Shown: positions 40,383 to 47,253, counted from the stretch's first letter. The stretch is 47,253 nt of DNA from Bacillota bacterium (GCA_023397475.1 JAEWUD010000041.1:1-47253); one strand, 5' to 3'. The notes: generated by a model from the letters alone, not told the origin. A program made the numbers and translations.

Positions 40383-41550
40383 TATAGTGAACAGCAAAGC
40401 AATATCCTTTTCAACGGAACTGATCCACGCGGGTGTCGACGGAGATGAGCGGACAGGCGCCGTCAGTGTTCCAATCTATCAGACATCGACATTTGCACAG
40501 GATGCTCTCGGGGTGACCAGAGGGGGGTATGAGTACTCACGTTCCGGGAATCCGACCCGTGAAGCGCTCGAGAAATTGATTGCGGATCTTGAAGAAGGGA
40601 CGGACGGCTTTGCCTTCGCGTCCGGACTGGCCGCGATTACGACGGTTCTTTTTCTTTTCAAGAAAGGAGACCGAATTCTGATCTCCTCGAATGTTTACGG
40701 CGGCACATTTCGACTGCTCGACAAGGTTTTCCTGAACTTCGGACTGGAGTACAGTATCGTCGATACATCGGATCTTGTCGCGGTGAAAGATGCCCTGACG
40801 CCGGATGTCACCGCCATTCTTGTGGAGACGCCGGCCAATCCGCTTCTGACCCTTACGGACATCGCCGCCGTATCCGCGCTGGCAAAGGCCAGCGGTGTCC
40901 TGACGATTGTGGACAGTACCTTCATGACGCCATATCTTCAGAAGCCGCTCGTGCTGGGAGCCGATATCGTCCTGCACAGCGCGACCAAGTACCTGGCGGG
41001 TCACAGCGATGTCATCGCCGGACTTGTCGTCTCGAAAGATCCGCTGATCGGTGAAAGACTTCGATTCCTTCAGAATGCGGTCGGGGCGATCTTGCAGCCG
41101 TGGGATTCCTGGCTGACGATCCGCGGGATCAAAACGCTGGCGGTACGTATGGACCGGCATCAGGAGAACGCCATCGCCGTGGCGGAATTTCTCCGCCAAC
41201 ATCTCGGATCCGACGCGGTGTACTTTCCCGGGTTCTCTGATTTCCCCGGATACGAGGTGCAACAGAAGCAGGCAAGAGGCCCGGGCGCGATGATTTCCTT
41301 CCTTCTGAACGAAGGTTATGACATCGACAAATTCTTTCGTCATACCGGTATCGTAACGTTAGCCGAGAGTCTCGGCGGCGTGGAATCGCTGATCAATCGG
41401 CCGTCAAGCATGACGCATGCGTCCATTCCCGCACCCCTTCGCGATCAGATGGGAATCTCCGATCGGTTGATTCGCATCTCCGTCGGTATCGAGGACAAGG
41501 ATGATATCATCGCGTCACTTCGGGGCGCCTTTGACGCGGCATCAATTTGA
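40372..41550 (+). CDS. mccB: Cys/Met-metabolism PLP enzyme, cystathionine gamma-lyase/synthase type (MccB-like)
   Basis: 392 residues from ATG 40372, overlapping the upstream stop by 11 bp. The PLP lysine is K206 in LHSATKYLAGHSD; YEYSRSGNPTREALE and PSSMTHASIP, which grip cofactor phosphate and substrate carboxylate, are intact. Length and motifs resemble MccB (YrhB) of Bacillus subtilis more than the roughly 430-residue O-acetylhomoserine sulfhydrylases, though the family is catalytically versatile. It may cleave cystathionine or homocysteine, or join a thiol to an activated homoserine. In the operon it would process the sulfur product of the nitrogenase-like reductase. Confidence 0.85.
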   Translation: MTRNIVNSKAISFSTELIHAGVDGDERTGAVSVPIYQTSTFAQDALGVTRGGYEYSRSGNPTREALEKLIADLEEGTDGFAFASGLAAITTVLFLFKKGDRILISSNVYGGTFRLLDKVFLNFGLEYSIVDTSDLVAVKDALTPDVTAILVETPANPLLTLTDIAAVSALAKASGVLTIVDSTFMTPYLQKPLVLGADIVLHSATKYLAGHSDVIAGLVVSKDPLIGERLRFLQNAVGAILQPWDSWLTIRGIKTLAVRMDRHQENAIAVAEFLRQHLGSDAVYFPGFSDFPGYEVQQKQARGPGAMISFLLNEGYDIDKFFRHTGIVTLAESLGGVESLINRPSSMTHASIPAPLRDQMGISDRLIRISVGIEDKDDIIASLRGAFDAASI

Positions 41551-41563
41551 TGGAGGGAAGGGT

Positions 41564-42478
41564 ATGAAATACATTGAAGATATCCACGAACTGGTCGGGC
41601 ACACACCGTTGATGCACCTTCGGAACTCCGGCTTTCCCGAGCATGTCCGCGTGTTTGCCAAGCTCGAGCTTATGAACCCCGGCGGATCCGTGAAGGATCG
41701 CATGGGCGTGGCGATGATCGAAGAAGCTGAACAGCAGGGCATTCTGCGAGCGGATTCTACCATCGTAGAAGCCACGGCCGGAAACGCCGGAATCGGAATC
41801 GCGCTCGCCGCTCTGGGAAAAGGATACCGTGTGATCTTTGCCGTACCGGAGAAATTCTCGATCGAAAAGCAAATGATCATGCGAGCCTACGGTGCTGAAC
41901 TCGTCCACACATCAAAGGAACAGGGAATGCAAGGCGCATTTAATAAGGTGACGGAGCTTCTGGAAACAATTCCGGGCTCCGTTTGCCTTTCCCAGTTTGA
42001 GAATCCCGTGAACCCTGCCGTACATTATTGCACCACAGGCGCGGAAATCTATAATGATTTGGAAGGCCAGATCGATTATCTCGTCGCGGGAGCCGGAAGC
42101 GGAGGAACCATCACGGGAATACTGCGTTGGCTCAAATCGCGCAACGCGGCTGTACAGGGTGTCCTGGCGGATCCGATCGGTTCCACCATGGGCGGCGGGG
42201 AAGCCGGTTGCTATGCGGTCGAGGGGATCGGGAATACTTTTATGCCCCGAACCTATGACGCGTCTCTTATTGACCGCGTTATCAAAGTAAATGATGAAGA
42301 AGCTTTTCACGAGGCAAGAGATCTCGCCCGTTACGAGGGAGTTCTCGCCGGGAGCTCTTCCGGCGCTGCGCTTGCGGCGGTACGGAAACTCGCCGGGATT
42401 GTTCCTTCTGGGAACATTGTTGTAGTTCTTCCCGATCGAGGCGATCGGTATCTGAGTAAGAATTTGTTCCCACTCTGA
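41564..42478 (+). CDS. mccA: Cysteine synthase / O-acetylserine-dependent cystathionine beta-synthase (MccA-like)
   Basis: 304 residues from ATG 41564 behind GGAGG, 13 bp after the previous stop. Fold-type II PLP enzyme: the PLP lysine is K44 in GGSVKDRMG, with ATAGNAGIGIA and the phosphate loop AGAGSGGTITG. The substrate loop TAGNAG differs from the TSGNTG of classical CysK, as is common in MccA (YrhA)-type enzymes that join homocysteine and O-acetylserine to cystathionine. Paired with the MccB-like gene it would turn homocysteine into cysteine (reverse transsulfuration). Last gene of the operon; a hairpin follows at 42511. Confidence 0.87.
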   Translation: MKYIEDIHELVGHTPLMHLRNSGFPEHVRVFAKLELMNPGGSVKDRMGVAMIEEAEQQGILRADSTIVEATAGNAGIGIALAALGKGYRVIFAVPEKFSIEKQMIMRAYGAELVHTSKEQGMQGAFNKVTELLETIPGSVCLSQFENPVNPAVHYCTTGAEIYNDLEGQIDYLVAGAGSGGTITGILRWLKSRNAAVQGVLADPIGSTMGGGEAGCYAVEGIGNTFMPRTYDASLIDRVIKVNDEEAFHEARDLARYEGVLAGSSSGAALAAVRKLAGIVPSGNIVVVLPDRGDRYLSKNLFPL

Positions 42479-42510
42479 GGCAAACTTTTTCTACCATACA
42501 AACAATTCCG

Positions 42511-42540
42511 CGGGTATCTTTGCGTACGCAAAGGTACCCG
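42511..42540. terminator. Strong palindrome after the nitrogenase-like operon
   Basis: CGGGTA, one unpaired base, then CTTTGCG and CGCAAAG, one unpaired base, TACCCG form a nearly perfect 30-bp palindrome 33 bp after the stop of the last operon gene. There is no T run behind it, so it may be a terminator, an mRNA 3' stabiliser or a protein site. Confidence 0.5.
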
Positions 42541-42576
42541 TCGCAACATTCATAACAAGGATTACTCCCGTTCCGG

Positions 42577-42660
42577 GGCTGGCTCGCATTTCTCTCGCTC
42601 ACTGTCCTCAGGTCTTCGACCTTGCGGAGGTGAGCTCGATAAATACTCGACACCCCTGCA
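42577..42660. repeat. GC-rich palindromic element, single copy
   Basis: GGCTCGCATTTCTCTCGCTC, GTCCTCAGGTCTTCGACCTT, GCGGAGGTGAGCTCGATAAA and a final CTGCAACAC follow the same block order as the elements at 9.7 and 31.9 kb. AGGTCTTCGACCT is its central hairpin. Confidence 0.6.
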
Positions 42661-42715
42661 ACACAATTTTTGGGGGGAGAGGTCACTCTCTCGTCGAGTA
42701 TTTATTGTTACGCAA

Positions 42716-42843
42716 TTTGTGGACTAAACAGCCTGCTTTTCGGATTTTAGTCCACAAATCATTTCGCGCCGGCCCGTCTGGCGGCCTCCCCGCGGCACAA
42801 TTTGTGGACGAAACAGCCAGCTTTTCACGGTTTAGTCCACAAA
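42716..42843. repeat. Two copies of a 13-bp inverted repeat element
   Basis: TTTGTGGACTAAA (42716-42728) and TTTAGTCCACAAA (42746-42758) are exact inverted arms around 17 bp. A second copy has TTTGTGGACGAAA (42801-42813) and TTTAGTCCACAAA (42831-42843), 85 bp downstream. The loops share CAGCC..GCTTTTC. The architecture resembles family 1 repeats with different arms. Confidence 0.85.
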
Positions 42844-43002
42844 CCCGACAATACGAAGCCACTCCGGGAATCAGCGCTCGAACGGGAACGGTGCTTTCCG
42901 CAATCTCGTAAGTATGTCGGTACTCAAGGAGCTATCGGTGGCGAAAACATGTGGACGACCAATAGTGGTTGCCTCATCCGATTCTTTCGATTTGTTCCAT
43001 TG

Positions 43003-43055
43003 AATAGGCTGCCTCATCCGACTTTGTCACAAGTCGAATAAGACAGCCTATTGTT
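43003..43055 (-). terminator. Terminator of the metNIQ operon
   Basis: TAGGCTG (43005-43011) pairs with CAGCCTA (43044-43050), with an inner GACTT / AAGTC stem. It lies about 40 bp after the metQ stop on the minus strand. A partial copy of the GCCTCATCCGA sequence lies at 42970. Confidence 0.7.
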
Positions 43056-43091
43056 GTATGAATCGCTAATTTGCGGTTCTTCTTGTGGGGA

Positions 43092-44054
43092 TTACTTCTG
43101 TGTCGCGGGAACAACTGCACCGTTATACGTCTCGGCGATGTAGTTCAGCGTGCTCTCGGACTGGAGCGCCTTAACGACGGCCAGAATAGCGGGATCATTG
43201 GCACGCTCCGCGGTGGTTACGATGATGTTGCCGTAAGGGGAGTCGGCATTCTCACGGAAGAGGTACTTTGTCGTGTCGATACCGGCCTCCAGTGCCTTGT
43301 TCGTGTTTGTAATGTAGACATCGAAATCCGCCGCAAGTCCGATGATCTGAACGGAATCGATTTCGGTGATCACAACGGGCTTCACATATTCCGTAATGTT
43401 TGTGATGTCTGCCTTGAGTGTATCGTTCACGGTCGGATCGAGCTTAATGAATCCGGCATCTTCCAGAATCTTCAGAGCGCGGTATTCATTGGTGGGATCG
43501 TTGGGAATAACGATCTTGGCATTATCCGGAACCTCTTCAACGGTCTCGTAGAAGTTCGAGTAGGCGGAGATCGGTTCGACATGGATCGTTCCGACGCTTA
43601 CCAGAGTCGTGCCGTTCTCTTCGTTGACCGATTCGAGGTACGGAAGGTGCTGGAAATAGTTGAAGTCAACTTCTCCGTTCTGTGTTTTCTCGTTCCAGGT
43701 CGAGTCGGCGGCGGTGCTGACAATCTCAATCGTTATTCCTTGCTTTGCCAGCGTCGGTGCGATGAAGTTCAGAAGTTCCGCGTGGGGCGTGACGTCAGCC
43801 AGGACCTTCAACGTTACAGGTTCTCCGGTATAGTAGATCTCTTCCGCGGCATCCGAAGGTTCGGCGCTCGTTTCCTGCGCGGCCGCTGTAGTCTCGACGG
43901 CGGCGGTAGTTACCGCGCTGCTCTCCGTTATCGCCGCGGTTGTGGCGGATGTTTCCGCGGGCTTGGCGGCTGCCGGTGTGCATGCCGTTGCGAATAAACC
44001 CAATGTAATCAGGGAAAGTGCCAGTGTTATGATTGTCTTTTTTGCGTTTGTCAT
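43092..44054 (-). CDS. metQ: Methionine ABC transporter substrate-binding lipoprotein MetQ
   Basis: 320 residues from ATG 44054 behind AAGGAGAA. The signal peptide ends in the lipobox LFATAC. A low-complexity Ala/Thr/Ser/Glu tether (about residues 25-75) is followed by an NlpA/MetQ domain: TLKVLADVTPHAELLNF, VDFNYFQHLPYL, IPNDPTNEYRALKIL, DVYITNTNKALEAG and ENADSPYGNIIV. MetQ binds methionine (L- or D-, also related sulfur compounds) outside the membrane and passes it to MetNI. It is the last gene of the operon, 19 bp after metI. Confidence 0.93.
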   Translation of the reverse strand: MTNAKKTIITLALSLITLGLFATACTPAAAKPAETSATTAAITESSAVTTAAVETTAAAQETSAEPSDAAEEIYYTGEPVTLKVLADVTPHAELLNFIAPTLAKQGITIEIVSTAADSTWNEKTQNGEVDFNYFQHLPYLESVNEENGTTLVSVGTIHVEPISAYSNFYETVEEVPDNAKIVIPNDPTNEYRALKILEDAGFIKLDPTVNDTLKADITNITEYVKPVVITEIDSVQIIGLAADFDVYITNTNKALEAGIDTTKYLFRENADSPYGNIIVTTAERANDPAILAVVKALQSESTLNYIAETYNGAVVPATQK

Positions 44055-44073
44055 ATGTGTTTCTCCTTCAAAT

Positions 44074-44787
44074 TTATATTGTGTGCCATTTTTTCGAGAT
44101 CGAGCGTGCAAGCAGGTCAAATACCAGCTGTACACCCATAACCATGATGATCAGAACATAAATTGTCGCGAAAAGAATATCGTGCTGAAATCGACTGAAT
44201 CCATACCGCACCGCCAGGTCTCCGATGCCCCCGGCTCCAAAATTGCCTGCCAATGCTGTCATGGATATCAGCGCAATGATCGCCACGGAATAGGCCCGAA
44301 TGAGGGCCGGAAATGTCTCCGGAATCATAACCTCCAGCAGGATCTTTGAAGTCGGGCTCCCCATAGCCTTGGCCGCTTCGAGCTTGCCCTTGTCAATTCC
44401 AAGGAGAATGCTCTCGACGAGACGGGAAAACATCGGGACACAGCTTGCGACAAGCGCAATAATACATGCGTTGGAACCATAGGATTGGCCGGTGATCAAG
44501 CGGGCTAGAGGCAACATGACGATAATCATGATCATCTCCGGCAGCGACCGCATCACATTCACGGTTCCGGATAACGCGACATTGAGCGGAAAGAGGGAGG
44601 GGATCAGTCCGGATTTTCGTGTTGCAGCCAGCACGATTCCGAAAAATGTTCCGAAAAGGAGCACGAAGACCGAGGATATGGCGACCATGTAAAGCGTCGA
44701 TTGAATGGCCGGCCACATTTTTGCCCAGACTTCCGCACTGAACGACTGTAATAGGACCTCCCAGAAAGAGTGTTTGTATAGACTCAT
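44074..44787 (-). CDS. metI: Methionine ABC transporter permease MetI
   Basis: 237 residues; ATG 44787 overlaps the metN stop (ATGA) behind GGAGGGAG. Five to six membrane segments and the EAA-type loop EAAKAMGSPTSKILLEVMIPE, which contacts MetN, are visible, plus the MetI signature TALAGNFGAGGIGDLAVRYG near the C-terminus. It forms the membrane channel for methionine import. Confidence 0.93.
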   Translation of the reverse strand: MSLYKHSFWEVLLQSFSAEVWAKMWPAIQSTLYMVAISSVFVLLFGTFFGIVLAATRKSGLIPSLFPLNVALSGTVNVMRSLPEMIMIIVMLPLARLITGQSYGSNACIIALVASCVPMFSRLVESILLGIDKGKLEAAKAMGSPTSKILLEVMIPETFPALIRAYSVAIIALISMTALAGNFGAGGIGDLAVRYGFSRFQHDILFATIYVLIIMVMGVQLVFDLLARSISKKWHTI

Positions 44788-45614
44788 ATTCCGTCTCCCT
44801 CCGTTTCCACCCAGGTCTTCTTCTGAAAATTCTCGTTCACCTGCAGGAAGATTCTTCCGGTTTCCGAGTTCGGATTGAGAAACACCTCTCGCACCGATCC
44901 CTGTTCACGGATTTCTCCTTCCTCCAGAATCGCCATCCTGTCGCAAACGTAACGGATGACGTCGAGCTCGTGCGTGATGAGGAGGATTGTTAGATTGAGC
45001 CGCGAGCGGATACTCCGCAACAGATCCAGAACGGACAATGTCGTTTTCGGATCGAGTGCGCTGGTTGCCTCGTCGCTGAGCAGGATATCCGGCTTGTTGA
45101 TCAAAGCTCGCGCGATTCCGACCCTCTGTTTCTGGCCGCCGGACAGTTCGCCCGGGAAAGAATTTCGTTTGTCGGTCAGCCCGACCAGCTCCAGCATTTC
45201 CATGACGCGTATCTCTTCTTCTTTTCTCGTGAACTTCTCGTCCGACATGCGAAGCGCATAGGCAATGTTCGAGTAGACGGTTTTCGACTCAAATAGGTTG
45301 AACGTCTGGAAGATCATACCGATCTTCCTGCGTCTTGCGTTCAGTTCCGCCTTCGGTAACGTTGTGATCTCGACCCCGTCGATTTTAACGGATCCGGAAT
45401 CCGGTTCCTCGAGTCGATTGATGCAGCGGACAAGCGTTGATTTGCCCGCTCCGCTGAACCCCGCGATTCCGAAGATTTCACCGCGAAAAATGTCCAGATC
45501 CACACCCTTCAACACATCAAGTTTGCCCTGATAGCCGCGTAAGAGTCGTTGATCGACGGGGAAAGTCTTATAGAGACTTCGGATTTGAATATGAGCGTCT
45601 TTCGTCTGGTCCAT
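44784..45614 (-). CDS. metN: Methionine ABC transporter ATP-binding protein MetN, without NIL domain
   Basis: 276 residues, ATG 45614 behind AGAGGAG. Walker A GFSGAGKST, Q-loop FQTFNLF, signature LSGGQKQR, Walker B DILLSDEATSALD and the switch His in ITHELD are all intact. Canonical MetN has about 340 residues with a C-terminal ACT-like NIL domain that binds methionine and inhibits transport; this protein stops about 65 residues early. Control may therefore rest on the attenuator in the 340-nt leader. It is first in the metN-metI-metQ operon. Confidence 0.92.
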   Translation of the reverse strand: MDQTKDAHIQIRSLYKTFPVDQRLLRGYQGKLDVLKGVDLDIFRGEIFGIAGFSGAGKSTLVRCINRLEEPDSGSVKIDGVEITTLPKAELNARRRKIGMIFQTFNLFESKTVYSNIAYALRMSDEKFTRKEEEIRVMEMLELVGLTDKRNSFPGELSGGQKQRVGIARALINKPDILLSDEATSALDPKTTLSVLDLLRSIRSRLNLTILLITHELDVIRYVCDRMAILEEGEIREQGSVREVFLNPNSETGRIFLQVNENFQKKTWVETEGDGI

Positions 45615-45727
45615 CTGTGTCTCCTCTCAACGTACTGGATAATCGAGTTAACCTCACATGATGCAACTGACGCTTCCGATACGATCGGAAAGATAGATTC
45701 GTATAAAATTCATACGTTTTCTCCAAC

Positions 45728-45780
45728 AAAAAAGCCTACGGTTCTCGCAGGCTGGTGTTTCATTCGATGAATGGCAGCCT
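45728..45780 (-). terminator. Attenuator terminator and antiterminator arms upstream of metN
   Basis: On the minus strand AGCCT pairs with AGGCT followed by six T (45728-45753), a terminator ahead of metN. The same CAGCCT arm can instead pair with an upstream AGGCTG (45775-45780), with an inner CATTC / GAATG hairpin, which excludes the terminator. GGCGGCC (45789-45795) can in turn pair with GGCTGCC. This gives the 1:2, 2:3, 3:4 alternatives of a classical attenuator. Confidence 0.75.
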
Positions 45781-45814
45781 AGGATTCCGGCCGCCGATAT
45801 AGACCATCATCCGT

Positions 45815-45907
45815 TTATTCGATTTTGGGAGCACAAGAAAAGCGGCACATCGACAGGGTCAGATGTACATTGCACATGTCCGGGCACATCATTCGAAGTT
45901 GCTTCAT
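45815..45907 (-). CDS. Met/Cys-rich leader peptide of the metNIQ operon (30 aa)
   Basis: ATG 45907 lies 7 bases after AGGAG. The ORF begins MKQLRMMCPDMCNV and continues HLTLSMCRFSC; it holds five Met and four Cys in 30 residues, with Met-Cys pairs at 7-8, 11-12 and 20-21. It sits about 50 nt after the predicted transcription start and 35 nt before the first attenuator arm. I infer a leader peptide whose translation reports methionine and cysteine supply. The CX3C ... CX3C pattern could alternatively mean a tiny metal-binding protein. Confidence 0.75.
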   Translation of the reverse strand: MKQLRMMCPDMCNVHLTLSMCRFSCAPKIE

Positions 45908-45962
45908 CGTTGTTCTCCTTTGTATTCCCCGTAATCCGATGGGAATTGTATTGTTAAGGGAG

Positions 45963-45991
45963 ATTATACTTGAGTTGCCAAGGATTGTCAA
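45963..45991 (-). promoter_or_regulatory. Promoter of the metNIQ operon
   Basis: On the minus strand a perfect TTGACA (45986-45991) is followed after 17 bp by a perfect TATAAT (45963-45968). Transcription should start near 45956, leaving a leader of about 340 nt before metN. Confidence 0.92.
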
Positions 45992-46212
45992 CACGTTTTG
46001 CGAGGATATTTATCGAATCTGTGAGTGTACGAATAGGTTCGCTTAAGAGGAATGAAGACGATGTGTTCTTCTGTCATTCCTCATGGCATAAAAAGAGCTG
46101 TCTCACAACTTCCATTTTGAGCCCCCATGTTTTCACTGATTACATACGAGGATTCAAAATTAGCCATTTCACTAACATTCATAGATATGTAATTAATCCA
46201 GTTATCTTCAAA

Positions 46213-46440
46213 GCAGTACGTACACAAGCGACGGGAATCGAGCGTTTTTGTTGGTAATCAATGATAAATTAACGGCCTTGAAGACGCCTCAGTACGTATA
46301 TAAACTGTTATAATGAGCATATGTGTCGGTAATCATTGATGAACTAGTGGGATTGTAGGCGCCTCAGTACGTACACAAACTGGGATAACAAGCATATGTG
46401 TCGGTAATCATTGATGAACTAGCAGGATTGTAGGCGTCCA
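46213..46440. repeat. 75-bp tandem repeat, family 3
   Basis: GGTAATCA(A/T)TGAT recurs at 46253, 46328 and 46403, exactly 75 bp apart. Between the copies are conserved GGCGCCTCAGTACGTACACA and AAGCATATGTGTC blocks; a partial upstream unit starts at 46213. The unit length and the ATCA(A/T)TGA core are shared with families 1 and 2. The remainder of 46047-46500 shows a half copy of the GAGCTGTCTCACAA element (about 46095) and no gene. Confidence 0.85.
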
Positions 46441-46498
46441 GGGATGTAAGATATTTTCGAGACTCCAAACAGACTGGCAAGTCTATTGTCATTTGAGC

Positions 46499-46541
46499 AT
46501 GAAAAAGAGCTGTCTCACAAATTCCGTTTTGAGACAGCTCT
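46499..46541 (-). terminator. Terminator after the amylase gene
   Basis: AAGAGCTGTCTC and GAGACAGCTCTT form a perfect 12-bp stem, followed on the minus strand by TTTTTC. It ends the amylase transcript about 30 bp after the stop. Decayed copies of the arms occur at 46.09 and 14.15 kb. Confidence 0.88.
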
Positions 46542-46571
46542 TATAATTAAAATGGGTACTGACATAATTGA

Positions 46572-47253
46572 TTAATCGACCCGCGCGTACGCCGAGACCT
46601 TGCCGCCGCCCACCGGGAAGTACGCGCGCCCGTCATCCGCGATTGTGACGAGCTGTTTCTGGCCTCCCGTAAGATCTTCCCAGACCGTGCCCGCGAACTC
46701 CGGACCGACCGGCAACACCTGTCCGCCAACCTCGTCATTTGCGATCAGGACGACAAGTCCCGAGCCGGGATGTTCGGTGTCGCCTTTGCGAATCCACGCG
46801 ATACGATGCGGGTCATCGAAGAAATCGATCTGTTCGCCGTACGCGTATTTTTTGCGCGCGAGAAGAAGCTTGTCGAGACCCTCCGCCATACCCGGCCGAG
46901 GATCATCTCCGTCAATCCCGTAATAGTCGCCATAAAACACACATGGATATCCGTCACGCCGCAGCAGAATTAACGCGTATGCCGGCATTTTGAACCAATC
47001 GGCGACCCAGGACTCGAGTGCCTGATGCGGCTGCGAATCATGATTGTCGACGAAGGTCACAACATTTAAAGGATTACTCTTAACGAGTGTATCGTCGAAG
47101 ATCTTTCGCAGGTCATAGTCGCGTCCCGCGCGCCCCGCCTCGAAAAGATTGAAGTGCAGAGGCACATCGAAAAGCGTCAGGCAGAAACTCTCTTCGTTCA
47201 GAAACCTCGCGAGCAGAGCCCGGTCGTCGCGCCAGTACTCGGCCACCGTGAAA
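46572..47253 (-). CDS. Alpha-amylase, GH13 family, C-terminal part (cut by window edge)
   Basis: The frame is open to the window edge, so the 5' part is missing; about 227 residues are visible. FTVAEYWRDD near the edge carries the acid/base Glu of GH13 beta strand 5, and NVVTFVDNHDSQP carries the conserved His and the third catalytic Asp. YALILLRRDGYPCVFYGDYYGI and the C-terminal beta domain (VWEDLTGGQKQLVTIADDG) match cytoplasmic or secreted maltohexaose-forming Bacillus-type amylases (GH13_5). It hydrolyses alpha-1,4 links in starch or glycogen. Localisation cannot be judged without the N-terminus. Confidence 0.9.
   Translation of the reverse strand, partial: FTVAEYWRDDRALLARFLNEESFCLTLFDVPLHFNLFEAGRAGRDYDLRKIFDDTLVKSNPLNVVTFVDNHDSQPHQALESWVADWFKMPAYALILLRRDGYPCVFYGDYYGIDGDDPRPGMAEGLDKLLLARKKYAYGEQIDFFDDPHRIAWIRKGDTEHPGSGLVVLIANDEVGGQVLPVGPEFAGTVWEDLTGGQKQLVTIADDGRAYFPVGGGKVSAYARVD

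Noticed and set aside
45615..45956. SAM (S-box) riboswitch or methionine T-box upstream of metN
   Set aside because: I could not find the conserved S-box core or the T-box AGGGTGGTACCGCG sequence. The leader is instead explained by a short ORF and three alternative hairpin arms.

Overview
The window looks like the chromosome of an anaerobic, Gram-positive, fermentative member of the Firmicutes, most likely class Clostridia. The evidence is strong AGGAGG-type ribosome binding sites, an ECF-type riboflavin transporter under an FMN riboswitch, VanY/VanZ-type envelope proteins, a PadR regulator, an ABC-F ATPase, a membrane-anchored GH5 cellulase, a GH13 amylase and intergenic space packed with short palindromic repeats. 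The genus cannot be fixed from this sequence. I saw no rRNA, tRNA, transposase or phage gene.

Layout. 1-540: array of 75-bp palindromic repeats. 0.8-2.6 kb: two GNAT acetyltransferases and a HAD phosphatase. 2.8-4.6 kb: membrane GGDEF-EAL protein. 4.8-6.8 kb: flotillin-like SPFH protein. 7.0-9.6 kb: fusion of a sugar-isomerase-type TIM barrel to an acyl-CoA synthetase. 9.6-10.25 kb: repeats. 10.5-13.1 kb (minus): two VanY-type carboxypeptidases and a GNAT. 13.15-14.1 kb: FMN riboswitch and ribU. 14.3-17.6 kb: repeats, GH5 cellulase, VanZ-like protein. 17.7-19.1 kb (minus): small Cys-rich membrane protein and a nuclease-fold protein. 19.3-19.65 kb: repeat array. 20-22.7 kb (minus): PadR, SDR and cell-wall amidase. 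23-25.4 kb: ABC-F ATPase and SGNH hydrolase. 25.5-31.8 kb: glutamate synthase gltBD behind a promoter and leader. 31.85-32.8 kb: three interleaved repeat families. 32.95-34.5 kb (minus): PutP. 34.7-42.5 kb: nitrogenase-like operon. 42.5-43.05 kb: palindromes and a terminator. 43.1-46 kb (minus): metNIQ methionine ABC transporter. 46.2-46.54 kb: repeats and a terminator. 46.57 kb to the end (minus): 3' part of an alpha-amylase.

The most interesting system is the 34.7-46 kb sulfur locus. One promoter drives nifB-like, nifX-like, nifH-like, nifD-like, nifK-like, a second nifX-like, a cystathionine gamma-lyase/synthase-like gene (mccB type) and a cysteine synthase-like gene (mccA type). The genes overlap or nearly touch. 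There is no nifEN, nifV, nifA or ammonia-assimilation gene inside the operon. The reductase keeps six P-cluster-type cysteines and one cofactor cysteine but has no obvious counterpart of the second cofactor ligand, the histidine of true NifD. The partners point to organic sulfur rather than N2, as in the methylthio-alkane reductase branch (MarBHDK) of the nitrogenase superfamily.

Two unannotated short ORFs support this strongly. A 40-codon ORF (34796-34918) and a 30-codon ORF (45815-45907, minus) are both unusually rich in Met and Cys codons. Each has a good ribosome binding site, lies just downstream of a near-consensus promoter, and is followed by an intrinsic terminator ahead of the nitrogenase-like operon and of metNIQ respectively. 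I read them as leader peptides of ribosome-mediated attenuators that sense Met/Cys charging. This would place a nitrogenase-like enzyme and a methionine importer in one sulfur-starvation response. The function and the attenuation mechanism are inferences; the ORFs, promoters and hairpins are directly visible.
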